Source of the DNA: Hyphochytrium catenoides
Taxonomy: Eukaryota > Sar > Hyphochytriomycetes > Hyphochytriales > Hyphochytriaceae
Direction: 5' to 3'
DNA: 13,036 nt
Assembly (NCBI GenBank): GCA_900088475.1
Contig: FLMG01003403.1
Location: 1-13,036, forward strand
Translations under genes and position numbers: made by a program
Shown here: positions 1 to 8,700 of the stretch, one piece after another
Layout: each line of letters starts with the position of its first letter
Numbering within the stretch: the stretch's first letter is position 1
The notes under the pieces: generated by a model
What the model saw: only the letters and a program-made list of their open reading frames with translations
The model's database searches: none
What the model was told of the DNA's origin: nothing

Positions 1-15
1 TCATCTCTCTCTCTC

Positions 16-50
<35 letters not shown>

Positions 51-70
51 GTCTCTACTCTCTCTCTCCT
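1..70. repeat. CT microsatellite upstream of the kinase gene
   Basis: This is an almost pure CT dinucleotide tract with few interruptions, about 200 nt upstream of the kinase ATG. It may be promoter or 5' leader DNA. The same kind of tract occurs throughout the left part of the window, so it is probably a genome-wide feature rather than a specific regulatory site. Confidence 0.8.
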
Positions 71-200
71 CCTTGCGCGGCTGGTCCATTGACCTTCACT
101 TGATTTTTAGCCTTTGATGGAAAAGCTTCAAAAAGCGTCAAATAGCCAGATCTGCAGAAAGCTTCAAAAGATTGGCTGGGATCGTCATCCAGTCCATACG

Positions 201-251
201 ATGAGCATGTCATTCTGGCTCATTGCCCAGCTTGCTGATAGACTTTATTGA
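201..251 (+). promoter_or_regulatory. Possible upstream ORF in the kinase leader
   Basis: A 16-codon ORF (ATG at 201, second in-frame ATG at 207, stop TGA at 249-251) ends 16 nt before the kinase ATG at 268 and is in a different frame. If it lies on the mRNA it would reduce initiation at the main start. The transcription start is not visible, so its presence in the transcript is unproven. Confidence 0.35.
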
Positions 252-267
252 AGAAAGTATCTACGCC

Positions 268-1911
268 ATGGCATTGCGACGTAAACTCCTCCCATCGGCA
301 ATTGCTGCTGTTGCCCGAGCTTATAGCTCCTCGGGCGCTAAACTTCGTCTGCTGCCGATGAAGGGCAATAGTCGCCGGTTGTTATTACCGCCGCTTCCGC
401 ACAAGTGCCGATGGCAAAGCCTTCACTCTTCCAACGTCTGGACGGCTCCTCTCTGCTCCATACACCTTCTTCCCAGGTACAGAGGTGAAAGAGGCGGCGG
501 AAGAGGAAGGTCGATGCGTCCGCATCCTCTCTTTCTGCCGCTTACGCTTGCTGCTTCTTCCCTTATTCTCTCTTCTAAGAAAGAAGCAAGCACTGAGGAG
601 AAGATAGACCAGGGTGACGCCTCCACGTCCGCGGCCTGTGCAGCAGCTGTGGAGAAGGAACAGGACTGTGTCATCCTCTCCACCACACCTCCTGCTCCTC
701 TTGCTGCCATCACCACTCCTCAACTAACATCAGCCATTCTCTCTTTTGAAGGCAGATACATCGTTCTCTCTCCTCTGGCAGCGTCTGGCGCATCTGGAAA
801 TCTCTTGGTAGGGCTTAACCCTAAGACACAGCAGAAAGTGGCGGTGAAACGAGTCTCTTCTGATCACCTTCTGAGTGCTATTGAGACAAGGAAGGAGGCG
901 CTAGTCTTAAGAAAGATACAGGCCTTAGGCGGCCATCCAAACCTTGTCTCCCTGCTAGCAGAGCAGGAGGACGAGCAGTTTATCTATCTTATCATGGAAC
1001 TAGCGCCAGGTGGAGAGCTGTACAAAGTGCTTTGTAGAAGAGGCATCTTCACTGAGCAACAGGCAGCGACGCTGGTGCGGAAGATTGCAGAGGTGCTTTA
1101 CTTCTTGCATAGCAATAGGTAAGACCGGAGGCAAGAGAGAGAGAGAGAGACCTGCAAAAGAGAGAATGCGCCGCTGGCGGCTCTGTGGAGAGGGAAGTAG
1201 GAAAGAATGGTATGTGGATGCAGATGAAGAGACCGAGTGAAAGAACGATGGCTTCTGGGGCAAAGAGCTGGGACTTCTATAGCTTTGCTTACGACCCATA
1301 TTGCTCTTTCCCTCCTCACCGTCTGTCTTCCCTTCTCTCTCTTCTGTTCTCCTCCATGGTCAATGCTTCATAGGATTGTACACGGCGACCTCAAGCCTGA
1401 GAACGTGATGGTCTCTTTCCAAAACGCAGAGGAAATGACTGTCAAACTGGTAGATTTTGGCTCTGCCCACCTTCTCGACGAACCTCCCCAGCTCACCTGC
1501 GACTGGGTTGACGGCGTTGGTCTTGAAAGAGAGAACGCAGAGAGATGCGGACCCTCTTTTACGCTTGCCTACTCTGCTCCTGAGCTTCTCATAGGCCAGC
1601 AAGTCACTCCTGCAGTGGATATGTGGGCTTTGGGCTGTCTTTTATATGTGGTCCTGAGTGGAACTCATCCCTTTGATCCCTCAGGCAGAGCTTGTGACGA
1701 CGAGATAGAGCAGAATATCCTATGTGGGAAAGTAAGCTTGGAAGGAGAGAAGTGGGACAGAGTGTCAGAGGACGGGAAGAAGTTAATTCTCTCTCTTCTC
1801 AACTTCGATCCGGCCCTTAGGCCCTCTGCCCAGCAGGTCCTTGAGCATCCTTGGGTACGGCTGTTTGGATTGCCTTTTGCAGAGCAGCAAGAGGGTTTGA
1901 CAATGGAATGA
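268..1911 (+). CDS. Ser/Thr protein kinase, divergent, with presequence-like N-terminus (2 exons)
   Basis: The exons are 268-1118 and 1374-1911, giving 462 aa. The ATG at 268 sits in a strong gccATGg context and has an in-frame stop at 202-204. The kinase domain spans roughly residues 164-446. It shows a degenerate Gly loop (G174, G177, first Gly replaced by Ala), the VAVK lysine K194, a likely alpha-C Glu210, HGD 287-289 with catalytic D289 and N294, DFG 311-313, APE 352-354 and D366 of DMWALG. All phosphotransfer residues are present, so it should be active. The HRD arginine is Gly, so it is a non-RD kinase. The segment between DFG and APE is long (about 40 residues). The subdomain style is CaMK-like, but I cannot name the subfamily. 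Residues 1-30 are Arg/Ala/Ser-rich without acidic residues, like a mitochondrial presequence. Residues about 86-101 are hydrophobic. The region from there to 163 is low complexity and could hide an unrecognised intron. Confidence 0.88.
1119..1373 (+). other. Intron 1 of the kinase gene (GT-AG, 255 nt)
   Basis: The donor GTAAGA follows AATAG and the acceptor is TTCATAG. The split codon AG|G restores the continuous motif SNRIVHGDLKPEN, the catalytic loop, which places this intron just before the HxD motif. The intron begins with a GA run (1134-1150) and ends in a pyrimidine-rich stretch. Without removal the frame stops a few bases into the intron. Confidence 0.9.
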
Positions 1912-2270
1912 CTCTCTCTCTCTCTCTCTCTCTCCCCCATCAGCCGACCCCGCCCCGCTTTCTCTCTCACCCCTCTCTCCTCTGTCTCTTTGTTTTCGAG
2001 ACAAATCTTTCCCTGTTTCCTCCCTCTGAAGTGCTATTTATAAGGGGAGCGAGGGTCTTTTTGTTTGCCTCTTCGCCTCTATTGGTCTGAGGTAGTGGAT
2101 GTTTCTTGAGTGTGGCATATTCTTTCCAGCTAGCTAAGCTCAATAATGCCTGTTTCCGTGGCAAGACTTCCTAAGGGTCTCTCTCCTCTTCTCCTTAACT
2201 GTCCCAGGGGCCTCACCTCCGTGTTCCTCTCACGCCCCCTCTCTCCTTCCCTCTGTCTTCTCAGATCTTC
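1912..2270. other. Convergent intergenic region between the kinase and COA7-like genes
   Basis: This 359-nt region holds the 3' ends of two converging genes. It opens with a CT run (1912-1934) directly after the kinase stop and stays pyrimidine-rich on the + strand. I see no AATAAA on either strand and no credible coding frame. Overlapping 3' UTRs are likely at this spacing. Confidence 0.6.
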
Positions 2271-4748
2271 CTAGCCTGCAAAACTGTCTTTTAGCTCTTT
2301 AAACCTTTGCGCATATTCCTCGTGCTTTCGCTGGTTCCTGCAGAGTTTGCTTAGCGCAATAACGTGATCTGTTGGATTATCAAAAGAGACTGGCCAACAC
2401 ATGCTAAGAAGAGGGAACAAGTTAGGCGGTGGATCACACCTTGGCACGCCTTCTTCTCCTTTTAGATACATCCTCGCTAAATTGTAGCAGGAGGGAGCAA
2501 AGCTAAGGAAGAGAGAAGAGAAGAAGGTCAAATTATTGAGCGGCTAAGAGAGAGATGGAGGGTACTACGGTGGGAGAGGCAAAGGCGTCCTTGCTGGTGA
2601 TTTGTTCAGGATATGACTGCAGACGGAGGATACGCTGGTTGGGAAGAGAGAAAGAGAGAGAGAAAAAGAAAGCAGAGCCTGGTGTCTTACCCTCCATGAC
2701 AAGCTCTTTTGAAAAACTTTTCGGCCTGCGGTGGATCTGGGAACAGGTGTCGCTCTGTAGAGACAGAATTGGGTGATAGTTAGAACGAGGCAAAGGACAG
2801 AACTAGAGGATCAAGCAACAGAGAAGCTATAGGAGAGAGGAAGGGAGATAGCGGAAGAGGGATGAAGGTAGGTAATGGGAGAAGCCGTACGGCTAATGTA
2901 AAGACTGCCAAGGAGATGACAGCTCATCATCTCTCCGTCGTGACAAGCCTGATTAAGATACTGCACAGCCTTCTCAGGGTCCTAAGATACCGAATCGCAT
3001 CATCAGTTCTCAGCGAAACGTCTAAGAAGAGAAGAAGCGCGACTGGAGGGGGGGGGGCGCAGAAGCCTGCGAGTCAAAGAAAGGAAGAACAGAAGACACA
3101 TGCATAACTCATAGAGAAAGATACGAGGGAGAGGGAGAACAACGAGAAGGAAATAAAGGGGGTGAGAGGAGAGGATGGCGGTGTATGAACGAAAGAGAAA
3201 AAACTTGAGGGATACTGAGAGAATGAGGGAGACAGCGGACCAAGAGTGGGAAGAGAGTGAGAGATAGAGAGTGAGAATGAGAGGAGAAAGAGAGAGATCC
3301 GCCTTATGACACAAAATGCTAATTAGATCTTTCCACTGCAGAATCCTTCTCTGTCTGCTTCGCTCTACCTTCTTCAGTCCACCCTCGCCCATCAAGCTCA
3401 ATAGCGCCGCCTGGTGGCAGCCCAGGTTGTGCCCATAGGTGCAAGATTTGACTAATATTCATTGACGAGGAGTGCTCTTCAGAAAAAATAAGTGAAAGGA
3501 CAGAGGAACCTTCTGGGTCGGAAGAATACTAGAGGCCAAATCAAGGATGCGCCAGGAAGAAGGAAAAAAAAAAACAGGATGAGAGGAGAATAGAGCAGGA
3601 GAAAGGGGAGCTATAGTCCGTCCCAAGATAGGAAGAAGCGGCCGCGAATCAGATGTTGGCATTGTAGAGAGATCTCTCCTTACCGAAGAGCTCTGCGCCT
3701 CTTTCTACATCCTTTTGTACGCCTTTCCCGGTCACTGGAAGAAGGTCAGACAAAGAACAAAGCAGAAGGGTTAGGGTGACTCTGGCAGAGAGTGAGTTTA
3801 GCCGAGGTTGCTACCAAGAAAGAGTGAGGGTCGGGGAAGTAGAGAGTGAGGAGAGGGGAGATGATGAGAAGAGTGACAAAAGATTGATCAAAGAAGAGAC
3901 AGCACTTAGAGTCAAAGACTCTAACGACAGAATGGACGGTTCCCTTCATCGGGGTTGTTTGCGAAAGAGAATGAGGAAGAGAAGGAGCGAGAGAGAGAGA
4001 AAGAGAGTGAGAGAGAGAGTGAGAGAGAGTGAGAGAGAGAGAGAGAGAGAAAGAGACAGAGAGAGAGTGAGAGAGAGAGAGTGCGAGAGAGTGTGAGAGA
4101 GAGAGAAAGGAGAGAAATGAGAGAGAGAGAAACTGAGAGAAATGAGAGGAATGAAAGAGAGAGACAGAGAAAGAGAGAGTGCACATTTGTGATCTCACAA
4201 AGTCACTCTTCTTACTCAGTAAAATGCCCAGATTGTAGCAGGAAGGAGGATAGTCGTTGTTAGTGCAATTCTTCTCATAAATTCGCGCTGTAAGGACCAT
4301 TTGGCCGGAGATGGAACGAGGGAGAAGAGAAGCAGAAAGTGGATCAGTATCGCAAGTGGACAAGAGACAGAGCGTCTCGAGCCTTTCAGAGCTTCATAGA
4401 GACACTGAAAGAGAAAGAAAGCAAGTAAGAGAGAGGGAGAGCCAGAGATATATACAGAAAGTGAGTGAAAGAAGAGGCACACCGCAAGAACCAGAGAGAG
4501 GCACGGAAGTGCTTACCCGCTTTTGAGAGGTTCCCATTGACCATAGCCTCCCACTCTGCGTAGCTGTGGCAAGGATAGCCTGGGCCCACGCCGTCTGGAC
4601 AGTCTACCTTGAACTGCTGCACTCTATTCTCAATGTCTTCCTTCATTTTCTTGCCCTCCTCGCTGCTCTCGTGCCAGAACACCATTCCATTCGTCTCGAC
4701 GTGGTCTGGCATCGTCTCTTCTCGCCCTACTCCTGGTTGATTGGACAT
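2271..4748 (-). CDS. COA7: COA7-like cysteine-rich Sel1-repeat protein (mitochondrial cytochrome c oxidase assembly factor 7 family; 7 exons)
   Basis: Exons in transcript order are 4748-4517, 4287-4216, 3734-3684, 3451-3369, 2981-2891, 2754-2691 and 2502-2271, joining without frame error into 274 aa (human COA7 is about 231). Sel1-like helical repeats have regularly spaced cysteine pairs: C50/C60, C85/C94, C122/C130, C159/C167 and C195/C203. Motifs include SCYNLGILL, MTGKGVQKD, QAALLSLMGEGG, EKAVQYLNQAC and SCYNLARMYLKGEEGVP. The order of motifs and spacing follow COA7 from end to end. Known members sit in the mitochondrial intermembrane space, have disulfide-linked repeats and support complex IV assembly; a role here is inferred by homology. 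The ATG at 4748 is the only one available, but the frame stays open upstream to a stop at 5031-5033, so an extra 5' exon is possible. The last exon may contain a 36-nt in-frame intron. A generic Sel1 protein is the alternative. Confidence 0.85.
2503..2690 (-). other. Intron 6 of the COA7-like gene (188 nt, phase 2)
   Basis: The donor is GTAAGA after CATGGAGG and the acceptor is CTTCCTTAG before CTTTGCTC. The junction gives KRACHGGFAPSCYNLARMY and completes the last CX7C pair. Confidence 0.85.
2755..2890 (-). other. Intron 5 of the COA7-like gene (136 nt, phase 1)
   Basis: The donor is GTACGG after ATTAGCC and the acceptor is TCTCTACAG before AGCGACAC. The junction gives GSLYISQRHLFPDPPQAEKF. 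The donor is non-ideal (no +4/+5 AG), but frame and family alignment both require an exit near here. Confidence 0.72.
2982..3368 (-). other. Intron 4 of the COA7-like gene (387 nt, phase 0)
   Basis: The donor is GTAGAG after CTGAAGAAG and the acceptor is GTATCTTAG before GACCCTG. The junction gives GEGGLKKDPEKAVQYL. A ten-base G run lies at 3048-3057 on the + strand. The donor is weaker than the others in this gene. Confidence 0.78.
3452..3683 (-). other. Intron 3 of the COA7-like gene (232 nt, phase 1)
   Basis: The donor is GTAAGG after CTCTTCG and the acceptor is AATATTAG before TCAAATC. The junction gives RGAELFVKSCTYGHNLGCHQ. The flanking exon 3 is only 51 nt, so it was identified from phase and family resemblance. 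The intron also contains a poly(A) run on the + strand near 3565. Confidence 0.8.
3735..4215 (-). other. Intron 2 of the COA7-like gene (481 nt, phase 1), mostly CT repeat in the transcript
   Basis: The donor is GTAAGA after TTACTGA and the acceptor is TTCTTCCAG before TGACCGG. Joining gives NLGILLMTGKGVQKD, the characteristic loop of a Sel1 repeat. Nearly half of the intron is the long GA tract (CT on the transcribed strand) described separately. Confidence 0.85.
3962..4179. repeat. Long GA/CT purine-pyrimidine tract inside intron 2 of the COA7-like gene
   Basis: About 220 nt are almost entirely purine on the + strand, built from GAGA units interrupted by single T or C bases and short GTGA/AAGA variants. 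In the COA7-like transcript it reads as a CU tract. It generates several long artefactual frames rich in Leu-Ser or Arg-Glu that are not genes. Confidence 0.92.
4288..4516 (-). other. Intron 1 of the COA7-like gene (229 nt, phase 1)
   Basis: The donor is GTAAGC after AAAGCGG and the acceptor is CTTACAG before CGCGAATT. Joining gives NLSKAARIYEKNC, matching the start of a Sel1-type helix with its first cysteine. Confidence 0.85.
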
Positions 4749-5735
4749 GATTCTGGCTGTCTCGGAGGACTGCTCTTGCTTCTCTTTGAACACCTCTGGC
4801 CGGGTTGACGGCCAAGTGGATATGTCTTTCTCTCTGCTTCTTGTATCCGCTTCTCTCCTGCTCTCTCTCTCTCCTGCTCTCTCTCTCTCTCTCTCTTCAA
4901 CTCTCCCTCGTGGGTAGCTCTCGTGGCACTCTTCTCTCTCTTTCCTATCACTGTGACCTTTATGGAGAATCTGAAGCTTTGTCTGCCTGGATTCTGATGT
5001 CTGAGCTTCTGAACCTTCGTCCAGGAATCTTTAGAGTTCAGAATCGCAAAATAATCACTAATATAACTAACAGCCTCAGTAACTCTTGATTACATTGGGC
5101 GGCGTATCTTCTGACTGTAATGGTTCTAATCACTGGCTGTTGTGGTATATACCGGCATATTAATGGGTGGTCTGCATTGATAAAATCTTCAATTGACATG
5201 GATCTCTAACAAATCTTCAGAATTCAGGAGTCTCAGAGCTCACCGTCCGACTCTGTCTGACTCACAGCCCAGCGGGCCCTTCGTGGTTGATCTCTCAATA
5301 TCAGAAACCTTTGACAGGCAATAGAGTTACGTCCTGCAACCCCATGAAGCTTCAAGCTCTTTGTTCATTTTAAGAGAGAAGAGTCCTGATGGGAGACGTA
5401 CGCTACCTTATGAAGCGAGCATTGCTAGGGGAAAGGCCAGTTTAGCCCTTCGATGTGATGATGGGCTCGGTGATGGTCAGAGGTAGAAGGCTATTTATTA
5501 CGTTTATTACGTTAGTGCCGCTCGGCTGGCATCTTATGGTTCCTTTAGCGCGCGGTCGGGTTTACGAGAGACTGAGAGAGATACCAGAGGGCTAATAACA
5601 AAGAGGGAATGAAAGGGCTTTAAGAGAAAGGCAAGGCACCTTAGCAACTCATAGGAAAGACAAGCTTGTTTGTGTGACCGTTGGCCCAGTGCCATGAGGT
5701 AGAAGAAACACCAGCTCTTCCTTTGTTCTTGAATA
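4749..5735. other. Intergenic region between COA7-like 5' end and GH72 3' end
   Basis: This 987-nt gap separates two genes on the same (-) strand. It should contain the COA7-like promoter or leader and the GH72 3' UTR. A CT-rich run lies at 4861-4895. Between about 5090 and 5490 I see no long frame, RNA gene or clear repeat. No TATA box of good quality is visible upstream of 4748. Confidence 0.6.
5494..5511 (-). terminator. Candidate poly(A) signals for the GH72 gene, in a 9-bp tandem repeat
   Basis: On the - strand AATAAA occurs at 5499-5494 and 5508-5503, some 230 nt downstream of the GH72 stop at 5736. The two hexamers come from a perfect two-copy tandem of TTTATTACG (+ strand 5494-5502 and 5503-5511). 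Position and strand suit a cleavage/polyadenylation signal, but protist signals vary and this is not confirmed. Confidence 0.4.
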
Positions 5736-8700
5736 TTACATCGTCGCCACCACCGGTCGCTGAGGAGGTGTCCTGGCAGGCTGAGTGTGGTCATTGCCCA
5801 TAAGCCCAGCGCTAGCTCCTCCTTGCTGGCGACCTGACCAAATGCGGGAGACGTCGTTCTCCAATTGGCGAGCGCCTGTTGATGATAGTAGCTCTGCTTA
5901 GACAACGACTAGGACTGGCCCAAATTAATGGGATAAAGACGTATATGGGAAGTACTGAAGAGCAAAACGGACTATGTGCAAGACAAAATGGCAGAAGAGT
6001 TAACCTTGAACGCAGGCGGGAGGAAACAGAGAGAGAAAGAGTGGAGGGAGAGGGTTTAGACTTACGTCGCGCTCTCATATTGTACCGCATGTACATCACA
6101 AGGAAGACAAAACCAGCCACAATCACTACTCCCGCAGTGATGAGCGCTATCATAACAATAGAGGAAGTACTGCTCTTCCCGCTTGACTTCTCCTCCTCTG
6201 TCACTGCTCCATTCGTTGCCCCTCCTCCTCCGCCAGAAGTGCTGCCAGAAGCAGAGAAAGCCACAGCGCAGTCGGCGTCGGCGAAACCCTCTTGACACAA
6301 GCACTTCCCGTCCTTGCAGGTTCCCTTGTTGCAGGTCTCGTCTGTTACGCACGGGGCGCCGCCTTTCACTACGAAGCTAAGAGTTCCGTCACAGAGCGTG
6401 TTCTGCGTCACTGCGGAAGAGAGAGAGAGAGAGAGTGCCTATTAGTACGTGCGAGGTTGCTACTTCACGAGAGGGAGAGAGAGAAATAGACAAGGCTAAT
6501 AAGGATCAAGGAAGGAGCACCAAGAAAAGAGAAGGACGTGAGCCTCCAGAAATGTACTAAGAATATAGAGAATGGAAGGAATGAAGAGAGTGCTCATGAA
6601 AGGGATGAGAAAAGAGCAAAGATAGCTGAGCACATGACTCGCGGTTACCTGAATTCTTGGGAGGATACTTCTGATTGCATGTGTTCCCTTGGTTATCGCA
6701 CTCCATCTTCCCTCTCGGCCTGTCTATCCAAGTCATATTGAAGGCGGGGTTATACTGCTTCATGATCTGAAAGACAGAGGAGCAGGTGGCGAAGAATGTC
6801 TTCCCTTCCGTCTCAGGCTTCGACATGAAAGTACTGCACATATCCTTGGCAGAGGACCAGGTTGCCTCCTCATTCGGGATCACAACCTTGTTATACTCTT
6901 TCTTAAGATTCTGATAGGACACGGTGTTCGTGTTTCCACCCGGAGGACCAGTGACGGTTGCATCGCCACCTAGGGAAGGCACGGATGGCAGCAGAGACAC
7001 AGAGCTAGATTAGCCGCGTAGAAGCAGAAAACGAGAATCCTGCCCAACCGAGTAAGGAAGGGTGAGAGCATCAACGATAGGAGTGAAGTGCATAGGATCA
7101 GGTTGAAGGGAGAGTCACGGGAGCTTCATACCTTCAACGATGTTGAACAGCTTCTCAGGGTTCTGCAGGGCCTTTCCGTAAGAATAGGCGAACCCGCCCG
7201 AGAGCACACTCTTGTACTCTCCATACATAAAGGGCACGGAATCGAACATACGGTCAGGGTTGCCAGGCTTGACGCCATCGAACTCTCCCCAGATAAGCGC
7301 AATAGGAAAGCCCTCGAACTCCTTAAAAAGCGTAGTATACGGGTCTTCCTTTGGTTTGCCTTCCTGTGGCCAACGATAGACATTCATCATGTAGATGTCT
7401 ATGGAGTTCTTCGTCACTCCTTGGTACATAGAGTCATCGCAGAGGAGCACACGTGCTCTCTGCGCTGCCCACTGGTCGACATCGAGGACGGCCTTATTAG
7501 AGGAAAAATCAATAGGCGCAGCGTCTGCCTCAGCATAGGCCAGCGGGATCATTCGCATCTGGAACTGTCCATAGGACATCCAGTTCTTCAAATCCTTGGT
7601 GAACTGAGGCACAGACAGTGCCAGGGCAAGGTAATATGGGAACAGGTTAGGCGTGGGAGCGGAAAGTTGAGAAGACGGCTTGTTAGTTGAGGTGACCTTA
7701 GTGAGGCAAAGAAGAGTAAAAACAACGGAAAGGTCGCCATAAAGCCCATTCAAGAGTCCTGAATATTAGAAGAGCACTATGGCGCTCAGAGCTAGGTAGT
7801 CTTGAAGACATAGAAACGAGATGAAAGAGTGCACGAGGCAGGACGGAGTGGTTTCATGACCATATGAAACCCAGAGCGTAAAACAGAGAAGGTGGAAGAG
7901 AGTCTATCGAGAGGGAACTACGTGGCTGTCTGAGAGGGCAATCAGAATAGCTATGGTCTGGTCCAAGCAGTAGGGCACATGAGACTCCCTCTTCCTCACC
8001 TGCTTAACACAGATGCCCGGCCTTGGATCCTTAAACATGACCTCATTTCCCACGACACCAGCCAGCAGATGGTCGTACTTTGAGAACTGAATCATCAGCT
8101 TTTCCGCATAGCGTAGGAGACAGGCTGGATAGCAATTTGTGGCATCCTTCCCTGCCATTGGGCCATAAGGATCTCCTCTATCGCGAAGCGAGCAGAACTG
8201 ATCGTCTTCAAAGTACGGGTCAGAGCCGGGTGTCAGAGAGATCATCACGTATATGCCCATTGCTTCCATGGCCTGCCGATAGAGACAGAGAGAATTAGCT
8301 CCATGGTGATGCCCATCCAATAGAGCAGGAAGAGATCGGCCTATAGCGGAAGAAGAGTGACCAAGAAAGAGATCAAACAACAGAAGAAGGGAGCACATCT
8401 CCGATTAAGAGGTCTAACCTAACAGAAGCACTACTATGGTCATCTATTGGGCCGGCCGAACTAACGGCAACGCGCAAAAACAAACTAAGAGGCTGAAACG
8501 TTGGAAGAATGGAAGACGAGGGCCTGCTCATCATGCCTGCATAAACTTAGCGTAGCTGGAATCTGCATTGAGATTGTACAGTCGGACGGCGTTGATGCCA
8601 AGCGGCTTGATGACGTTCTCGAAGGCTGCTCTACCATACTTGTCCCACTGAGCGTCGTTGACAGCATTTTCGTACGTTAGCTGCAGAAGAAAGGAGTCAG

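Noticed and set aside
121-172. Short imperfect repeats of AAAGCTTCAAAA upstream of the kinase gene
   Set aside because: Two short copies with no known regulatory meaning; could be chance.
3746-4363. Long Leu/Ser-rich frames on the - strand and Arg/Glu-rich frames on the + strand over the GA tract
   Set aside because: They are translations of a dinucleotide repeat lying in intron 2 of the COA7-like gene. Only the 72-nt exon 4216-4287 inside them is real.
4805-5089. + strand frame of 94 codons with a hydrophobic Leu/Ser start
   Set aside because: It starts with TTG, its hydrophobicity comes from CT repeats, and it lies opposite the COA7-like upstream region.
5115-5135. tRNA B-box-like GGTTCTAATC
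   Set aside because: It has no matching A box, acceptor stem or anticodon arm at suitable spacing.
7088-7690. 200-codon + strand frame opposite GH72 exon 4
   Set aside because: It is the antisense shadow of the GH72 catalytic exon, whose - strand reading has clear family motifs.
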